This document shows, piece after piece, positions 1 through 8,882 of a stretch of 54,763 nt of DNA. Position 1 is the first letter of the stretch. Each line of letters opens with the position of its first letter. The DNA is from Bacteroidaceae bacterium (GTDB lineage Bacteria > Bacteroidota > Bacteroidia > Bacteroidales > Bacteroidaceae), in assembly GCA_024401215.1 (NCBI GenBank), contig JAKSLL010000019.1:1-54763 (forward strand). Reading direction: 5' to 3'. Both the position numbers and the translations under genes were made by a program. The notes under the pieces are model-generated. The model was not told where the DNA came from. It did no database searches and worked only from the letters and a program-made list of their open reading frames with translations.

Positions 1-160
1 TTGTTGCCCAGAGGGTGCCAGAAGGGAGGTCGAGGTCAACGTATTCGTGAGTGTCTGCTGGTTTTTCATCCTCACCATTACCTTTACATCCACATAAGCT
101 ACAGAAAACGGAAATGCAGAGCGCAGACAATGTGATAATTGCTTTTCTCATGTCATTCAT
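1..160 (-). CDS. FISUMP-type lipoprotein, partial (3' end outside window)
   Basis: Only the N-terminal 53 residues are present and the gene runs off the left edge. The start is ATG at 160, with an alternative ATG at 151. A hydrophobic signal segment ends in a lipobox-like stretch (LCGC), followed by a charged linker. Then comes EYVDLDLPSGTLWAT, the opening motif of the FISUMP / major paralogous domain common in Bacteroidales surface lipoproteins. The same motif opens the next gene upstream (249-932), so the two look like a tandem paralogous pair transcribed together across an 88-bp gap. Function unknown; a surface-exposed lipoprotein is inferred from the signal. Confidence 0.7.
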   Translation of the reverse strand, partial: MNDMRKAIITLSALCISVFCSLCGCKGNGEDEKPADTHEYVDLDLPSGTLWAT

Positions 161-248
161 TTTTGAATTGCTAATTACTAATAGGGTTATTAATTTGTTA
201 ATTCTCTATCAAAATAACATAACCTGCAAACTTGAAAAGTTGAATAAC

Positions 249-932
249 TTATTTCTTTGCACGAACAGCACGAACAGACTGACCGTAGCAACGGTAGCTG
301 CCGTAGAGCGCATAGTCTTTAGCATCGAAGCCGATAACGAAAGCGCCATCGTCACCTAAGGTTGATGACCAGTAATAGCCATCCTCACCCACCTCAACAG
401 CTTTGTCGCCAATGTAACCTGCTGCAGGCAGGAAGAGTGACTTGCCGTTCTTCTTCGATGTCACCTGATAACCACCCATCTCGTTCTGCTTTGTCCATGT
501 CCATGTGCAGAGGGTAGAATCGCGCAGCTCAGCAAGCTGTTCTTTGGTAGGCGTCTTCCAGTCATTGCCCCAGAATACGATAGCCGCATCATCTTCTGGC
601 TCGAGTTCTGAAAGACCATCAACGGTACCCTTCTCACTTTCAACGCAGTACTTTATCATGGTGTCGAGCGTACCCTCACACCACTTGTAGTTGCCCCAGC
701 CGCAGGTATCCTTCTCGGTTACCTCGCCCCAGGCAAAGTGAAAACCCTGTTCCTCTGGCTTCTCTGCACCCACATTGCAGGTGGCCCACAGCGTGCCCGA
801 AGGGAGAGCCAAATCTACATATTCGTGCTGCGCGGTTGCGTTGTTGTTGCTTTTTTCCGAGCATGAGCTTAACACCCATGTGCCGACCATGCAGCAAGCC
901 AAAGCTGCAATAGAGAATAATGTTTTCTTCAT
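249..932 (-). CDS. FISUMP-type lipoprotein
   Basis: A 227-residue lipoprotein. The signal peptide (MKKTLFSIAALACC...) ends at a lipobox with Cys24 (LSSC), so it should be exported and lipidated. Residues 37-56 carry EYVDLALPSGTLWATCNVGA, and the protein ends SVRAVRAKK; both ends are typical of the FISUMP / major paralogous domain of Bacteroidetes and Fibrobacter. Between them lie W/G/F-rich segments (FHFAWGEV, WGNDWKTPT, LPAAGY, YYWSST) usual in this family. No catalytic motif is seen. It precedes the partial paralogue at 1-160 on the same strand. The role is unknown; surface adhesion or ligand binding is a guess. Confidence 0.8.
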   Translation of the reverse strand: MKKTLFSIAALACCMVGTWVLSSCSEKSNNNATAQHEYVDLALPSGTLWATCNVGAEKPEEQGFHFAWGEVTEKDTCGWGNYKWCEGTLDTMIKYCVESEKGTVDGLSELEPEDDAAIVFWGNDWKTPTKEQLAELRDSTLCTWTWTKQNEMGGYQVTSKKNGKSLFLPAAGYIGDKAVEVGEDGYYWSSTLGDDGAFVIGFDAKDYALYGSYRCYGQSVRAVRAKK

Positions 933-1164
933 AAGTAATCAAAATTGTTTTTATATTTATCAAGAACCGTCAGCTCGGCGTGGCCAAATTAGAGAATTCT
1001 TCTTTCTGTTTGTCGCAAACTGTTCTTTTAGATTCTGAATTAAATCGTTACGATTGGAATTAAGAGAATCCATCCGGATGGCATTTCTCTCATTCTCTTC
1101 ATTAGCTACGCTGAGGCTGCTGTTTATTTATGTCGCACAGGTCGAAATAATTTTGACGAGATAC

Positions 1165-1824
1165 TTATAGCTTCTCGCCATACATCAAGTCGCCAGCATC
1201 ACCAAGACCAGGAACGATATATTTATGTTCGTTGAGACGAGGATCGATAGCACCGCACACGAGAACGACATCATCGGAAGGAAAGCACTTCTGGAGATAG
1301 TCCACACCTGATTGAGCAGCAATGACGCATGCCATGACAAGTTTGTCAGGCGTACCGTTAGCCTTGAGAGCCTCGTAGGCAAGCTCCATGCTGCCACCTG
1401 TGGCGAGCATTGGGTCAACAAGAATGAGCGTCTTGCCGTCAAGGGCAGGCGAAGCACAATATTCAACCTTGATGCCCACCTCATTCTTTTCATTGTCTTT
1501 GTAATATCGGTAGGCTGACACAAATGCGTTGTCTGCGCCATCAAAAATATCGAGGAAACTCTGATGAAGCGGGAGGCCTGCACGAAAGACTGTGCCAATG
1601 ACCACATCATCATCATAAGTGCTTACCATACAGGTGTCGAGCGGAGTGCGCACTGCCTTACGGCTGTATGTCAGATACTTGCTTATCTCATAAGCCTCAA
1701 TATGCCCCACTCGCACCACATTCTGGCGGAAGCGCATGCGGTCGCCTTGAACTGCTACATCACGAAGTTCTGCGAGGAACTTATTGAGTACGCTGTCTTT
1801 TTCACTTAGATTTATTACTTTCAT
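1165..1824 (-). CDS. upp: Uracil phosphoribosyltransferase
   Basis: Makes UMP from uracil and PRPP in pyrimidine salvage (cytoplasmic). The 219-residue protein carries the PRPP loop DPMLATGGS (137-145) and the C-terminal uracil-binding segment GLGDAGDLMYG (206-216), both diagnostic of UPRT. Length fits the family. The reading frame stays open upstream to 2007, but I chose the ATG at 1824. A promoter (CAAATGTA at 1856-1863, read TACATTTG on the minus strand) sits just upstream, and the protein from there aligns with the family from its first residues. It is divergent from the nucleoside phosphorylase gene deoD, so two salvage genes share one 0.5-kb intergenic region. Confidence 0.95.
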   Translation of the reverse strand: MKVINLSEKDSVLNKFLAELRDVAVQGDRMRFRQNVVRVGHIEAYEISKYLTYSRKAVRTPLDTCMVSTYDDDVVIGTVFRAGLPLHQSFLDIFDGADNAFVSAYRYYKDNEKNEVGIKVEYCASPALDGKTLILVDPMLATGGSMELAYEALKANGTPDKLVMACVIAAQSGVDYLQKCFPSDDVVLVCGAIDPRLNEHKYIVPGLGDAGDLMYGEKL

Positions 1825-1855
1825 ATATCTCTGTTCATGTTTTCCTATTCTGTCA

Positions 1856-1886
1856 CAAATGTACGAAGAATAAACGAAACAACAAA
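1856..1886 (-). promoter_or_regulatory. Promoter of upp
   Basis: On the minus strand this reads TTTG (plus 1883-1886), 19 nt, then TACATTTG (plus 1856-1863). That is the Bacteroidetes housekeeping -33/-7 consensus with ideal spacing. Predicted transcription begins near 1850, about 25 nt before the upp ATG at 1824. Confidence 0.7.
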
Positions 1887-1905
1887 CAACATGACAAAAT
1901 AATAG

Positions 1906-1980
1906 CTTAGTAATGGTAAAATAATAACTTTCTAAAGTTTCTCGAGCAATCAATATCAACAGCTTTGACTTGTCTTTTTG
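1906..1980. repeat. Dispersed ~75-bp repeat, copy 1
   Basis: Starts CTTAGTAATGGTAAAATAAT and contains AAAGTTTCTCGAGCAATCAA followed by TATCA. Nearly the same sequence recurs at 39922-39991 with a few substitutions and one short gap. It lies in the intergenic region upstream of upp and has no reading frame of note. Confidence 0.7.
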
Positions 1981-2128
1981 GCTCTTTTGCCCCAATTCAT
2001 AGGTCATGATGCCCGCATCACTCCTTCTTCATTAGGACAAAATAGCCTAAAAATACAAGCCAAATCTTCCAAAGTTATTATTTCACCATTACTTATTCTG
2101 CTCCAACGCCAACAATTTTCATAATATC

Positions 2129-2160
2129 TTTGTACCAAAAGAATAATTTGCCTATCTTTG
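2129..2160 (+). promoter_or_regulatory. Promoter of deoD
   Basis: TTTG (2129-2132), 20 nt, TATCTTTG (2153-2160): a near-perfect Bacteroidetes promoter. Transcription would begin near 2167, leaving a leader of about 180 nt before the deoD ATG at 2348. The leader contains the inverted repeat described at 2191-2318. A second TATCTTTG at 2125-2132 has no partner box. Confidence 0.65.
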
Positions 2161-2190
2161 CAAGAAATAGACTAACTATAATATAAGTTA

Positions 2191-2318
2191 CGCTTTTACT
2201 TGTTGTGGAGTTAAAGAGGAGTTAAAGTGATGAATGTCTGTATATGGCAAACGTCTCTATAACTCTGAGCGTAGCGATAACTCCACTTTAACTCCCCAAA
2301 ACGAGCAAGTTGAAAGCG
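2191..2318 (+). repeat. Long imperfect inverted repeat in the deoD leader
   Basis: The inner arms 2207-2224 and 2278-2295 match at 17 of 18 positions (GGAGTTAAAGAGGAGTTA against its reverse complement). The outer arms are CGCTTTTACTTG (2191-2202) and CAAGTTGAAAGCG (2306-2318). It lies entirely inside the predicted 5' leader of deoD, so it could fold as an RNA hairpin, or be a small palindromic mobile repeat. No riboswitch class was recognised. With the upstream region it accounts for the 523-bp gap between upp and deoD. Confidence 0.6.
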
Positions 2319-2347
2319 AAAGTTGAATAACTATAATTACACATTAT

Positions 2348-3064
2348 ATGGCTACACCACACAATTCAGCACAAGTTGGAGATTTCGCAAAAACCGTGCT
2401 TATGCCGGGCGACCCACTCAGAGCTAAGTTCATCGCAGAGACATTCCTTACAGACGCCAAGCTCGTCACATCTGTAAGAAACATATACGGATACACAGGC
2501 ACATACAAAGGAGTGCCAGTGTCGGTTATGGCAAGTGGCATGGGAATGCCAAGCATAGGCATCTACTCCTACGAACTTTACAACTTCTACGGAGTGGAGA
2601 ACATCATACGCATAGGTTCGGCAGGCAGCTACCGCGACTGGCTGAATGTGATGGATGTCACTCTCGCAGAGTCTGCCGTCAGCCGCTCATCCTTCGCCAA
2701 GGTGCAGGGCGGATGTACAGACATGGCGATAAAGCCAAGCCAGGAGCTCAACGATGTGATACGCCAGAAGGCTGAGGAGCTCGGCATAGAGTGCAAGATG
2801 AGCATCGTACACTCAAGCGACGTGTTCTACAGCGACCCGTCACAAGGGTCATGGGAGGAAATAGCAGAAGCGACAAAGAGTGACTGTGTGGAGATGGAAA
2901 GCTTCGCCCTCTTCCACAATGCCAATATGTGCGGAAAGAAAGCAGCCTGCCTGCTCACCATCAGCGACTCTTTCGTCAATCATGTGGAACTCACGGCAGA
3001 AGAACGCCAGAACTCATTCACAGAAATGATGAAGCTCGCACTCGAAAGCGCAATTGCCCTTTGA
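2348..3064 (+). CDS. deoD: Purine nucleoside phosphorylase, DeoD type
   Basis: Cleaves purine (deoxy)nucleosides with phosphate to base and (deoxy)ribose-1-phosphate in cytoplasmic salvage. The 238 residues match E. coli DeoD closely. They open MATPH, and carry the phosphate-site MPGDPLRAKF (19-28), R88 in IIRIGSAG and the ribose-binding EMES (182-185). The catalytic pair is D207 (TISDSF) and R220 (AEER), matching E. coli D204/R217. Length and start agree with the family. It has its own promoter and a long structured leader; the next gene begins 30 nt after its stop and may be cotranscribed. Confidence 0.93.
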   Translation: MATPHNSAQVGDFAKTVLMPGDPLRAKFIAETFLTDAKLVTSVRNIYGYTGTYKGVPVSVMASGMGMPSIGIYSYELYNFYGVENIIRIGSAGSYRDWLNVMDVTLAESAVSRSSFAKVQGGCTDMAIKPSQELNDVIRQKAEELGIECKMSIVHSSDVFYSDPSQGSWEEIAEATKSDCVEMESFALFHNANMCGKKAACLLTISDSFVNHVELTAEERQNSFTEMMKLALESAIAL

Positions 3065-3094
3065 GAGGAAGACAAAGAAAAAGACTAACAATAT

Positions 3095-5716
3095 ATGAAG
3101 AAACTATTACTGACTAACTTGCTGACACTTGCAGGCGCAGCATGCGCTGTAGCACAGACAGATGTCACATACAAGATTGCAAATCCGAACTTTGAGGAGA
3201 ACGGAACAGACGGATGGACATGCACAAATCTCTCTCCACAAAGCAACAACTCCTTCACAAAGAAAAGCGGGAAGGTATATCTTGAGAAATGGGTAAGTTC
3301 AGGCGGAGCTGCTGGCTCTGCCTCTCTGAAGCAGACGGTGAAGAACCTTCCAAAAGGCACATACCGCCTTACCGTAGCAGCACAGAACATACAGCAGAAT
3401 GACACAAAAAAGCAGACTGGTGCGTTCATCTACGCCAAGTCGGCAACAACAAAGCAGGAGGTCACCGACGCTGCTGACTACACTCTGGACTTCTCCATCT
3501 CAACCTCTACCGTCGCCATCGGCTTTACAGCGACAAATGCCACAGGCAACTGGATATGCTGCGACAACTTCCGCCTCACCTTCCTCTCTACCGACGCAGA
3601 GAATGTCAATTCACTCATCGAATCTGCCAAAGGACAGCTCGAGAAGAAGCTCAATGACGCACACTTCAACACCCTCAAGAAGGCAATAGTCGACGCTGAG
3701 GAGGCGGTAAAAAATAATGTGGAGGACCTCACCCAGGCAGCTAACAGCCTGCAAGATGCGTATGCCGACGCACAGGCAAACACAAAGGCATACTCCACCC
3801 TCGCCTCTCTCGTGATTAAGGCAAACATCATCGCCGAAAGAAAGATGAGCAACGCTGATTCTGAAGCTCTGAAGAATGCTATCGCCGCAGCTGATGAAGC
3901 TCAGAACACTACCGACAACGACCCTGTGAAGCTCGCAGAGACGCTGCAGGCTGCCTACGACAAAGCTAACGCGAGCATCTCCGCATACAGAAACCTCAAC
4001 ACAGCCGTGACAAAGGCAGAGACATCGCTCGACGAGACAAAGAACGATGCCGACAAGTATGCCGCTGTTGTTGACGCAGCAAGCAAGATGTACGAGCAGG
4101 GCACAGCAACAAATGATGAGATAAACGAGCAGATAGAAATGCTCACAAAGGCTCTGCTTCTCTTCAACCTCGCAAACGCCACTCCAGGCGAAGGCGCAGC
4201 ACCTCAGGTGACAGAGACAAACAGATATGTTGTGACAGGCTCCACAGAAGCTCTCATGCGCGCAACATTCAAAGGAGACAACATTCTTGAGAAGGGCGTG
4301 TGCTGGAGTACGGAGCACAACCCAACAATCCTCGACGGACGCACACAAAAGTCCTTCAGCCTCAACGGCACAATTATTCATGTCAAGGGACTCGAATCAG
4401 GCACAGTCTATTACCTGCGACCATACGTCATGAACAAGACATACACCGTTGCTTACGGCGAGGAGGTAAAGATTGTGACACACCCAAAGGGCACATGCGT
4501 AGGTTCGTGGGACGGCGGCGCACCAAGCGAGGATGCTAATACACGCTGCCGCAACGCCATCGACGAGACAATAGAATATTTCAACCAATGGACAGGCATC
4601 AAGGGCTTCCACCTCAGCGGCCACTATGGAGCACAGACTCCTACTGCTGACTGCTCTTACGGTGGATGGATGCGCATCGGACCTAATGCCGGCAACCAGG
4701 CTATAGGCACTGTCATCCACGAGACAGGACACGGCGTGGGTGTAGGCACACATGACAGATGGTGGGACACCAACGTGCATGACTGGGTGTGGAAAGGCAG
4801 AGAAGCCAACGACATCTACCACTTCCTTGAGAACAGCGACGAATATGTGATGGTAGGCGACAAGACTCACGGATGGGGCGACCACGCATCATTCGACTGG
4901 TTTGTGAATGGCGCAGACAAAGACAAGCACAACGAACTCCAATATATCGGAGGATGCGCACTGCTCTACGGACTCTTCATCGACGGACTATGCCCTACAA
5001 GCAGCTACTCAAACGGACTTGCAGGCTACACCTACAACTATGATGACAGGAAGAACTACTACATCATGTGCAAAAGTGCAGACCGCGGACTCGGAGACGG
5101 ACTGCTCTACCAGCGCAACTCAACATCTGTGGCATGGAAGCCTTTCCTTACGGCAGGAGAGACAATCGACGAGTCGGCAGCATGGAAGATGGAGTATGAC
5201 GCACAGACAGGATACTACTCTTTCAGAAATGCATCAACAGGCAAGTATCTCACACATGAGTCAACATCCATCAGCGCAAAGACAATAACAAAGTCACCAA
5301 GCAATGGGGAGAAATTCCAGATAATGCCTGACCGCACAGATGTGGAAATCAACACCCTCGACAACACTGGCAAGCACAAGACTCACGGCTACTGGTTCAC
5401 ATGGAACAATTCAGGCAACAAAGCCATGGCTGCCAACAAAATGACGGACACTGGCTATGGCACTATCACCACAGTGGCTTTCAACTTCGCAGACACAGCC
5501 ACCCAGCAGCAGTGGATTATACTCTCTGAGGACGACATCATGGCTCTCGGCGCAAATGTGGTGACCGACATCAAGGACGCTACAACAGAAGCCGACAACA
5601 TAAGCAAGAATGTGACAGGCATCTACACAGCCAGCGGCATAAAAGTAGAGAAAATGCAGCCTGGACTAAACATCATCAAATACTCAGACGGAACGACAAA
5701 GAAGATTATCAAGTGA
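3095..5716 (+). CDS. Secreted zinc-metalloprotease-like multidomain protein
   Basis: An 873-residue exported protein. Signal peptide 1-20 (cleavage near AVAQ). A jelly-roll-like N-terminal domain (about 25-165) resembles carbohydrate-binding modules. An Ala-rich helical repeat region follows (about 170-360, FIVAR-like). A fibronectin-like segment is at about 375-465. The putative catalytic domain (about 468-690) contains HETGHGVGVGTH at 542-553. H542, E543 and H546 form HExxH, but the next His is one residue later than in the metzincin motif. A ricin/CBM-like domain follows (about 700-810). The tail (GIYTASGIKVEKMQPG...TKKIIK) resembles T9SS sorting domains. Its stop overlaps the possible GTG start of the polygalacturonase gene, so the two probably act together on polysaccharide or glycoprotein. 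Substrate unknown. Confidence 0.75.
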   Translation: MKKLLLTNLLTLAGAACAVAQTDVTYKIANPNFEENGTDGWTCTNLSPQSNNSFTKKSGKVYLEKWVSSGGAAGSASLKQTVKNLPKGTYRLTVAAQNIQQNDTKKQTGAFIYAKSATTKQEVTDAADYTLDFSISTSTVAIGFTATNATGNWICCDNFRLTFLSTDAENVNSLIESAKGQLEKKLNDAHFNTLKKAIVDAEEAVKNNVEDLTQAANSLQDAYADAQANTKAYSTLASLVIKANIIAERKMSNADSEALKNAIAAADEAQNTTDNDPVKLAETLQAAYDKANASISAYRNLNTAVTKAETSLDETKNDADKYAAVVDAASKMYEQGTATNDEINEQIEMLTKALLLFNLANATPGEGAAPQVTETNRYVVTGSTEALMRATFKGDNILEKGVCWSTEHNPTILDGRTQKSFSLNGTIIHVKGLESGTVYYLRPYVMNKTYTVAYGEEVKIVTHPKGTCVGSWDGGAPSEDANTRCRNAIDETIEYFNQWTGIKGFHLSGHYGAQTPTADCSYGGWMRIGPNAGNQAIGTVIHETGHGVGVGTHDRWWDTNVHDWVWKGREANDIYHFLENSDEYVMVGDKTHGWGDHASFDWFVNGADKDKHNELQYIGGCALLYGLFIDGLCPTSSYSNGLAGYTYNYDDRKNYYIMCKSADRGLGDGLLYQRNSTSVAWKPFLTAGETIDESAAWKMEYDAQTGYYSFRNASTGKYLTHESTSISAKTITKSPSNGEKFQIMPDRTDVEINTLDNTGKHKTHGYWFTWNNSGNKAMAANKMTDTGYGTITTVAFNFADTATQQQWIILSEDDIMALGANVVTDIKDATTEADNISKNVTGIYTASGIKVEKMQPGLNIIKYSDGTTKKIIK

Positions 5717-5718
5717 AA

Positions 5719-7083
5719 ATGAAGAAAATAGTAATATCTTTGATGGCATGCGCACTTCTGTGCATGCCATCTTTCGCAAAAAAGAATGCTGACTTATGGC
5801 CTGACGGCAAGGAAATCGGCGAATGGTTCAGACAGATTGACGAGGTAAACATCAACAATCTCGGCAGGCAGTATAAAATCACCGATTATGGCGTCGTCAA
5901 CGACGGCAGAATACACACAGCGGAGTTTCAGGCGCTCATCGACAAAGTGGCAGCTGATGGCGGAGGCGTGATTGTTGTGCCCGAAGGCACATTCATGAGC
6001 GGAGCCCTCTTCTTCAAGCAGGGCGTTCATCTGCATATCGTCAGCGGTGGCACGCTTATGGGCAGCAACGACCCAAGCGACTACCCTCTCGTGAACACAC
6101 GCATGGAAGGCGAAAGCTGCAAATACTACTCCGCGCTCATCAATGCCGACGGCGTGGACGGATTCACAATCAGCGGCAAGGGTACAATAGACGGCAATGG
6201 ATTCACATTCTGGAAGCACTTCTGGGAGAGAAGAAGCTGGAACCCTAAATGCACAAACAAAGATGAGCAGCGTCCACGACTCGTATATGTGAGCAACAGC
6301 AAGAATGTGCAGATTGACGGTGTGAACCTCCAGAATTCAGCATTCTGGACCACACATATATATAATAGCGAGAACGTGAAGCTTCTCCGACTGAAAATCA
6401 CATCGCCAGAAAAACCCGTCAAGGCACCATCAACAGATGCCATCGACCTCGACGTAGTGAAGAATGTTCTTGTCAAGAACTGCTACATGTCGGTAAATGA
6501 CGATGCTGTAGCCATCAAAGGAGGCAAAGGACCATACGCCGACTACTGGAAGACAAACTACGACGGAATAGACATCAGCAAATATCCAGAGATGGTGGGT
6601 GACGGAGGCAACGAAAACATCATCATCGAAGACTGCGAATACGGATTCTGCCACGGATGCCTCACCCTCGGCTCTGAGTCGGTGTATGACCACAACATCA
6701 TCCTCAGGCGAATAAAGGTGTCAGAAGCCAGCAACCTGCTCTGGCTGAAGATGCGACCAGACACACCACAGCTTTACGAATATGTGACTGTGGAGGACAT
6801 CGAAGGCGACGGCAAGAACTTCATCCTCGTAGCGCCATGGACTCAATTCTATGACCTGAAGGGAAGAGAGACTGTGCCAATGTCATACTCCGACCACATC
6901 ACGATGCGTAACATCAAATTCGACTGCAACGTATTTTTCAATGTGAAAAAGCAGGACGACCAGTATCGCCTTAGCAACTTCACATTTCAAAATTTGTCTG
7001 TTACTGCAAAAAATACAGATTTCAATACTGAATATGTGCAAAATTTCCATATCGAGAATGTTCGTGTAGATAAAAAGCAGTAA
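5719..7083 (+). CDS. Polygalacturonase-like glycoside hydrolase, GH28
   Basis: Exported right-handed beta-helix enzyme expected to hydrolyse pectic alpha-1,4-galacturonan or a rhamnogalacturonan. The 454 residues have a signal peptide 1-20 (cleavage after SFA). The GH28 signatures are present: STDAID with D240, NDDAVAIK with the catalytic pair D261/D262, CHGCLTLGSES with H312 (usually GHG, here CHG), and WLKM with K344 in place of the RIK lysine. A GTG at 5713 is possible, but ATG 5719 gives the cleaner signal peptide. It follows the metalloprotease-like gene with no gap. The exact pectic substrate cannot be told from sequence. Confidence 0.88.
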   Translation: MKKIVISLMACALLCMPSFAKKNADLWPDGKEIGEWFRQIDEVNINNLGRQYKITDYGVVNDGRIHTAEFQALIDKVAADGGGVIVVPEGTFMSGALFFKQGVHLHIVSGGTLMGSNDPSDYPLVNTRMEGESCKYYSALINADGVDGFTISGKGTIDGNGFTFWKHFWERRSWNPKCTNKDEQRPRLVYVSNSKNVQIDGVNLQNSAFWTTHIYNSENVKLLRLKITSPEKPVKAPSTDAIDLDVVKNVLVKNCYMSVNDDAVAIKGGKGPYADYWKTNYDGIDISKYPEMVGDGGNENIIIEDCEYGFCHGCLTLGSESVYDHNIILRRIKVSEASNLLWLKMRPDTPQLYEYVTVEDIEGDGKNFILVAPWTQFYDLKGRETVPMSYSDHITMRNIKFDCNVFFNVKKQDDQYRLSNFTFQNLSVTAKNTDFNTEYVQNFHIENVRVDKKQ

Positions 7084-7172
7084 CTTTGTCTTAGTTTTCA
7101 AATATAGTAAAGGTAAAATAAGTTTCGGGATACAAGAATTCGGAGCTTATGGTTTTAGATTTATTTTAAGTT

Positions 7173-8882
7173 ATGGATTGGATAATTGATTTATTCAAAA
7201 CAGGAGGCGGAGTGGCTCACACAGTGATATTATACGCACTTGTCATCTCTGTAGGCGTTTTTTTAGGAAACAAGATTAAAATCAAAGGCGTATCGCTCGG
7301 TGTTACATGGATTCTGTTTGTCGGCATCTTAGTTGGCGACCTCTTGATGAGAGGCGGCATAGAGGAGAATGTCGCAGTAATCAATTTCACACAGGACTTT
7401 GGACTCATCTTGTTCGTATTCAGCATTGGATTGCAGGTTGGCCCATCTTTCTTCACATCTCTCAAACAGGGAGGTCTCAAGGCTAACGGCATCGCTGCCG
7501 GCGTGGTATTGCTTAACATCATCGTTATGCTTGCCCTATACTATGGCTTGCGCAATTTCATACCTGCTGCAAACAATCTGCCAATGATGGTGGGAACACT
7601 CTGCGGAGCTGTCACCAACACCCCTGGTCTTGGTGCTGCCAACGCCGCTCTCGAACAAATCAATCAGGTGAATCCGATAGAAGGCGGTGTGCCAGTCATA
7701 GCAAACGGCTATGCCTGCGCCTACCCTCTTGGTGTTGTAGGCATCATCGGAAGTATTATCTTCATCCGTATATTATTTAAAATCAATTTCCAGAACGAGC
7801 TTGACAATTTCAACAAGAAGAACAACGCAGCAGCCGTAAAGCCTCACCTCATGACAGTAGAGGTGGCAAACGCAGCTATCGCAGAGAAGACAATTCTTCA
7901 GATACGCGGATTTGTCGGGCGTGACTTTGTTTGTTCTCGAATCCTTCATAACGGACATGTAGAGGTGCCAACAAGAGACACTCTGCTGAGCAATGGTGAC
8001 AAGCTGTTCATCGTCTGCGCAGAGGAAGACGCTGCAGCCATCGTGGCATTCATCGGCAATGTTGTTGAGATAGAATGGGATCAGCAGGATGTGCCTATGG
8101 AGTCAAAGAAACTCACTGTGACAAAAGAAGACATCAACGGAAAGACTCTCGGCAACCTACATCCAAGCTCAATGTACGGAGTGAATGTCACTCGCATCTA
8201 CCGTTCGGGTATCGAACTTTTTGCCAGCCCAAGCGTCATCCTTCAAGTCGGCGACGTGCTCACGGTAGTAGGTCCTGGAGATGCTGTAGAACGCTTTGCA
8301 ATCAAGATTGGCGACAAGAAGCAGCAGCTTGACAAGCCAAACCTTCTCACTTTGTTTGTAGGAATCCTTGTGGGTATAATATTCGGTATGCTCCCTATAG
8401 AGATACCTGGTATGTCTATGCCAGTGAAGCTCGGTCTTGCTGGCGGTCCGCTCATCATCGCCATACTCCTCGGCCGCTTCGGCTATAAGCTCAAGCTCGT
8501 TGCTTACACAACAAACTCTGCTTCGCTGATGATCAGAGATATCGGTCTCGTGCTCTTCCTTGCCAGCGTAGGCATCAAGGCAGGCGGCAACTTCGTTGAC
8601 ACCGTACTGAACGGAGGTGTGCATTATGTGTGGATGGGATTCATCATCACCGTCGTGCCTCTCATCGCTATGGCAGTATTTGCAAGAATGAAGTGGAACA
8701 TGAACTACTTTCTCCTTATGGGTATCATGAGCGGCGCCACAACAGACCCACCTGCTTTGGCTTTCAGTTCTGCCACAGCAAACAACGGCATACCATCAGT
8801 GGGATACTCTACTGTTTACCCTCTTTCGATGTTCTTGAGAATCATCACCGCTCAGGTCATCATCCTTATGCTATGCAGCTAA
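7173..8882 (+). CDS. AspT/YidE/YbjL-family transporter with TrkA-C domains
   Basis: A 569-residue inner-membrane protein. It has two homologous blocks of about five membrane helices (about 10-200 and 390-569) flanking two cytoplasmic RCK_C/TrkA-C regulatory domains (about 215-375). Paired motifs confirm the duplication: LFVFSIGLQVGPSF with GTLCGAVTNTPGLGAA in the first half, LFLASVGIKAGGNF with GIMSGATTDPPALAF in the second. This is the layout of the aspartate:alanine exchanger family; the true substrate is unknown. A TAACTTTG box overlaps the upstream stop codon (7081-7088) and may be its promoter. The 3' end overlaps the next gene by 10 nt, implying translational coupling. Confidence 0.85.
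   Translation: MDWIIDLFKTGGGVAHTVILYALVISVGVFLGNKIKIKGVSLGVTWILFVGILVGDLLMRGGIEENVAVINFTQDFGLILFVFSIGLQVGPSFFTSLKQGGLKANGIAAGVVLLNIIVMLALYYGLRNFIPAANNLPMMVGTLCGAVTNTPGLGAANAALEQINQVNPIEGGVPVIANGYACAYPLGVVGIIGSIIFIRILFKINFQNELDNFNKKNNAAAVKPHLMTVEVANAAIAEKTILQIRGFVGRDFVCSRILHNGHVEVPTRDTLLSNGDKLFIVCAEEDAAAIVAFIGNVVEIEWDQQDVPMESKKLTVTKEDINGKTLGNLHPSSMYGVNVTRIYRSGIELFASPSVILQVGDVLTVVGPGDAVERFAIKIGDKKQQLDKPNLLTLFVGILVGIIFGMLPIEIPGMSMPVKLGLAGGPLIIAILLGRFGYKLKLVAYTTNSASLMIRDIGLVLFLASVGIKAGGNFVDTVLNGGVHYVWMGFIITVVPLIAMAVFARMKWNMNYFLLMGIMSGATTDPPALAFSSATANNGIPSVGYSTVYPLSMFLRIITAQVIILMLCS

Noticed and set aside
3611-4381. A 256-codon Cys/Val-rich frame on the - strand
   Set aside because: Antisense to the repeat region of the secreted metalloprotease-like protein. 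The composition reflects the repeats, not a protein.
8630-8872. N-terminal extension of the DsbD/ArsG-like gene
   Set aside because: It overlaps the transporter gene, is His/Arg-rich nonsense, and removes the natural start at a membrane helix.
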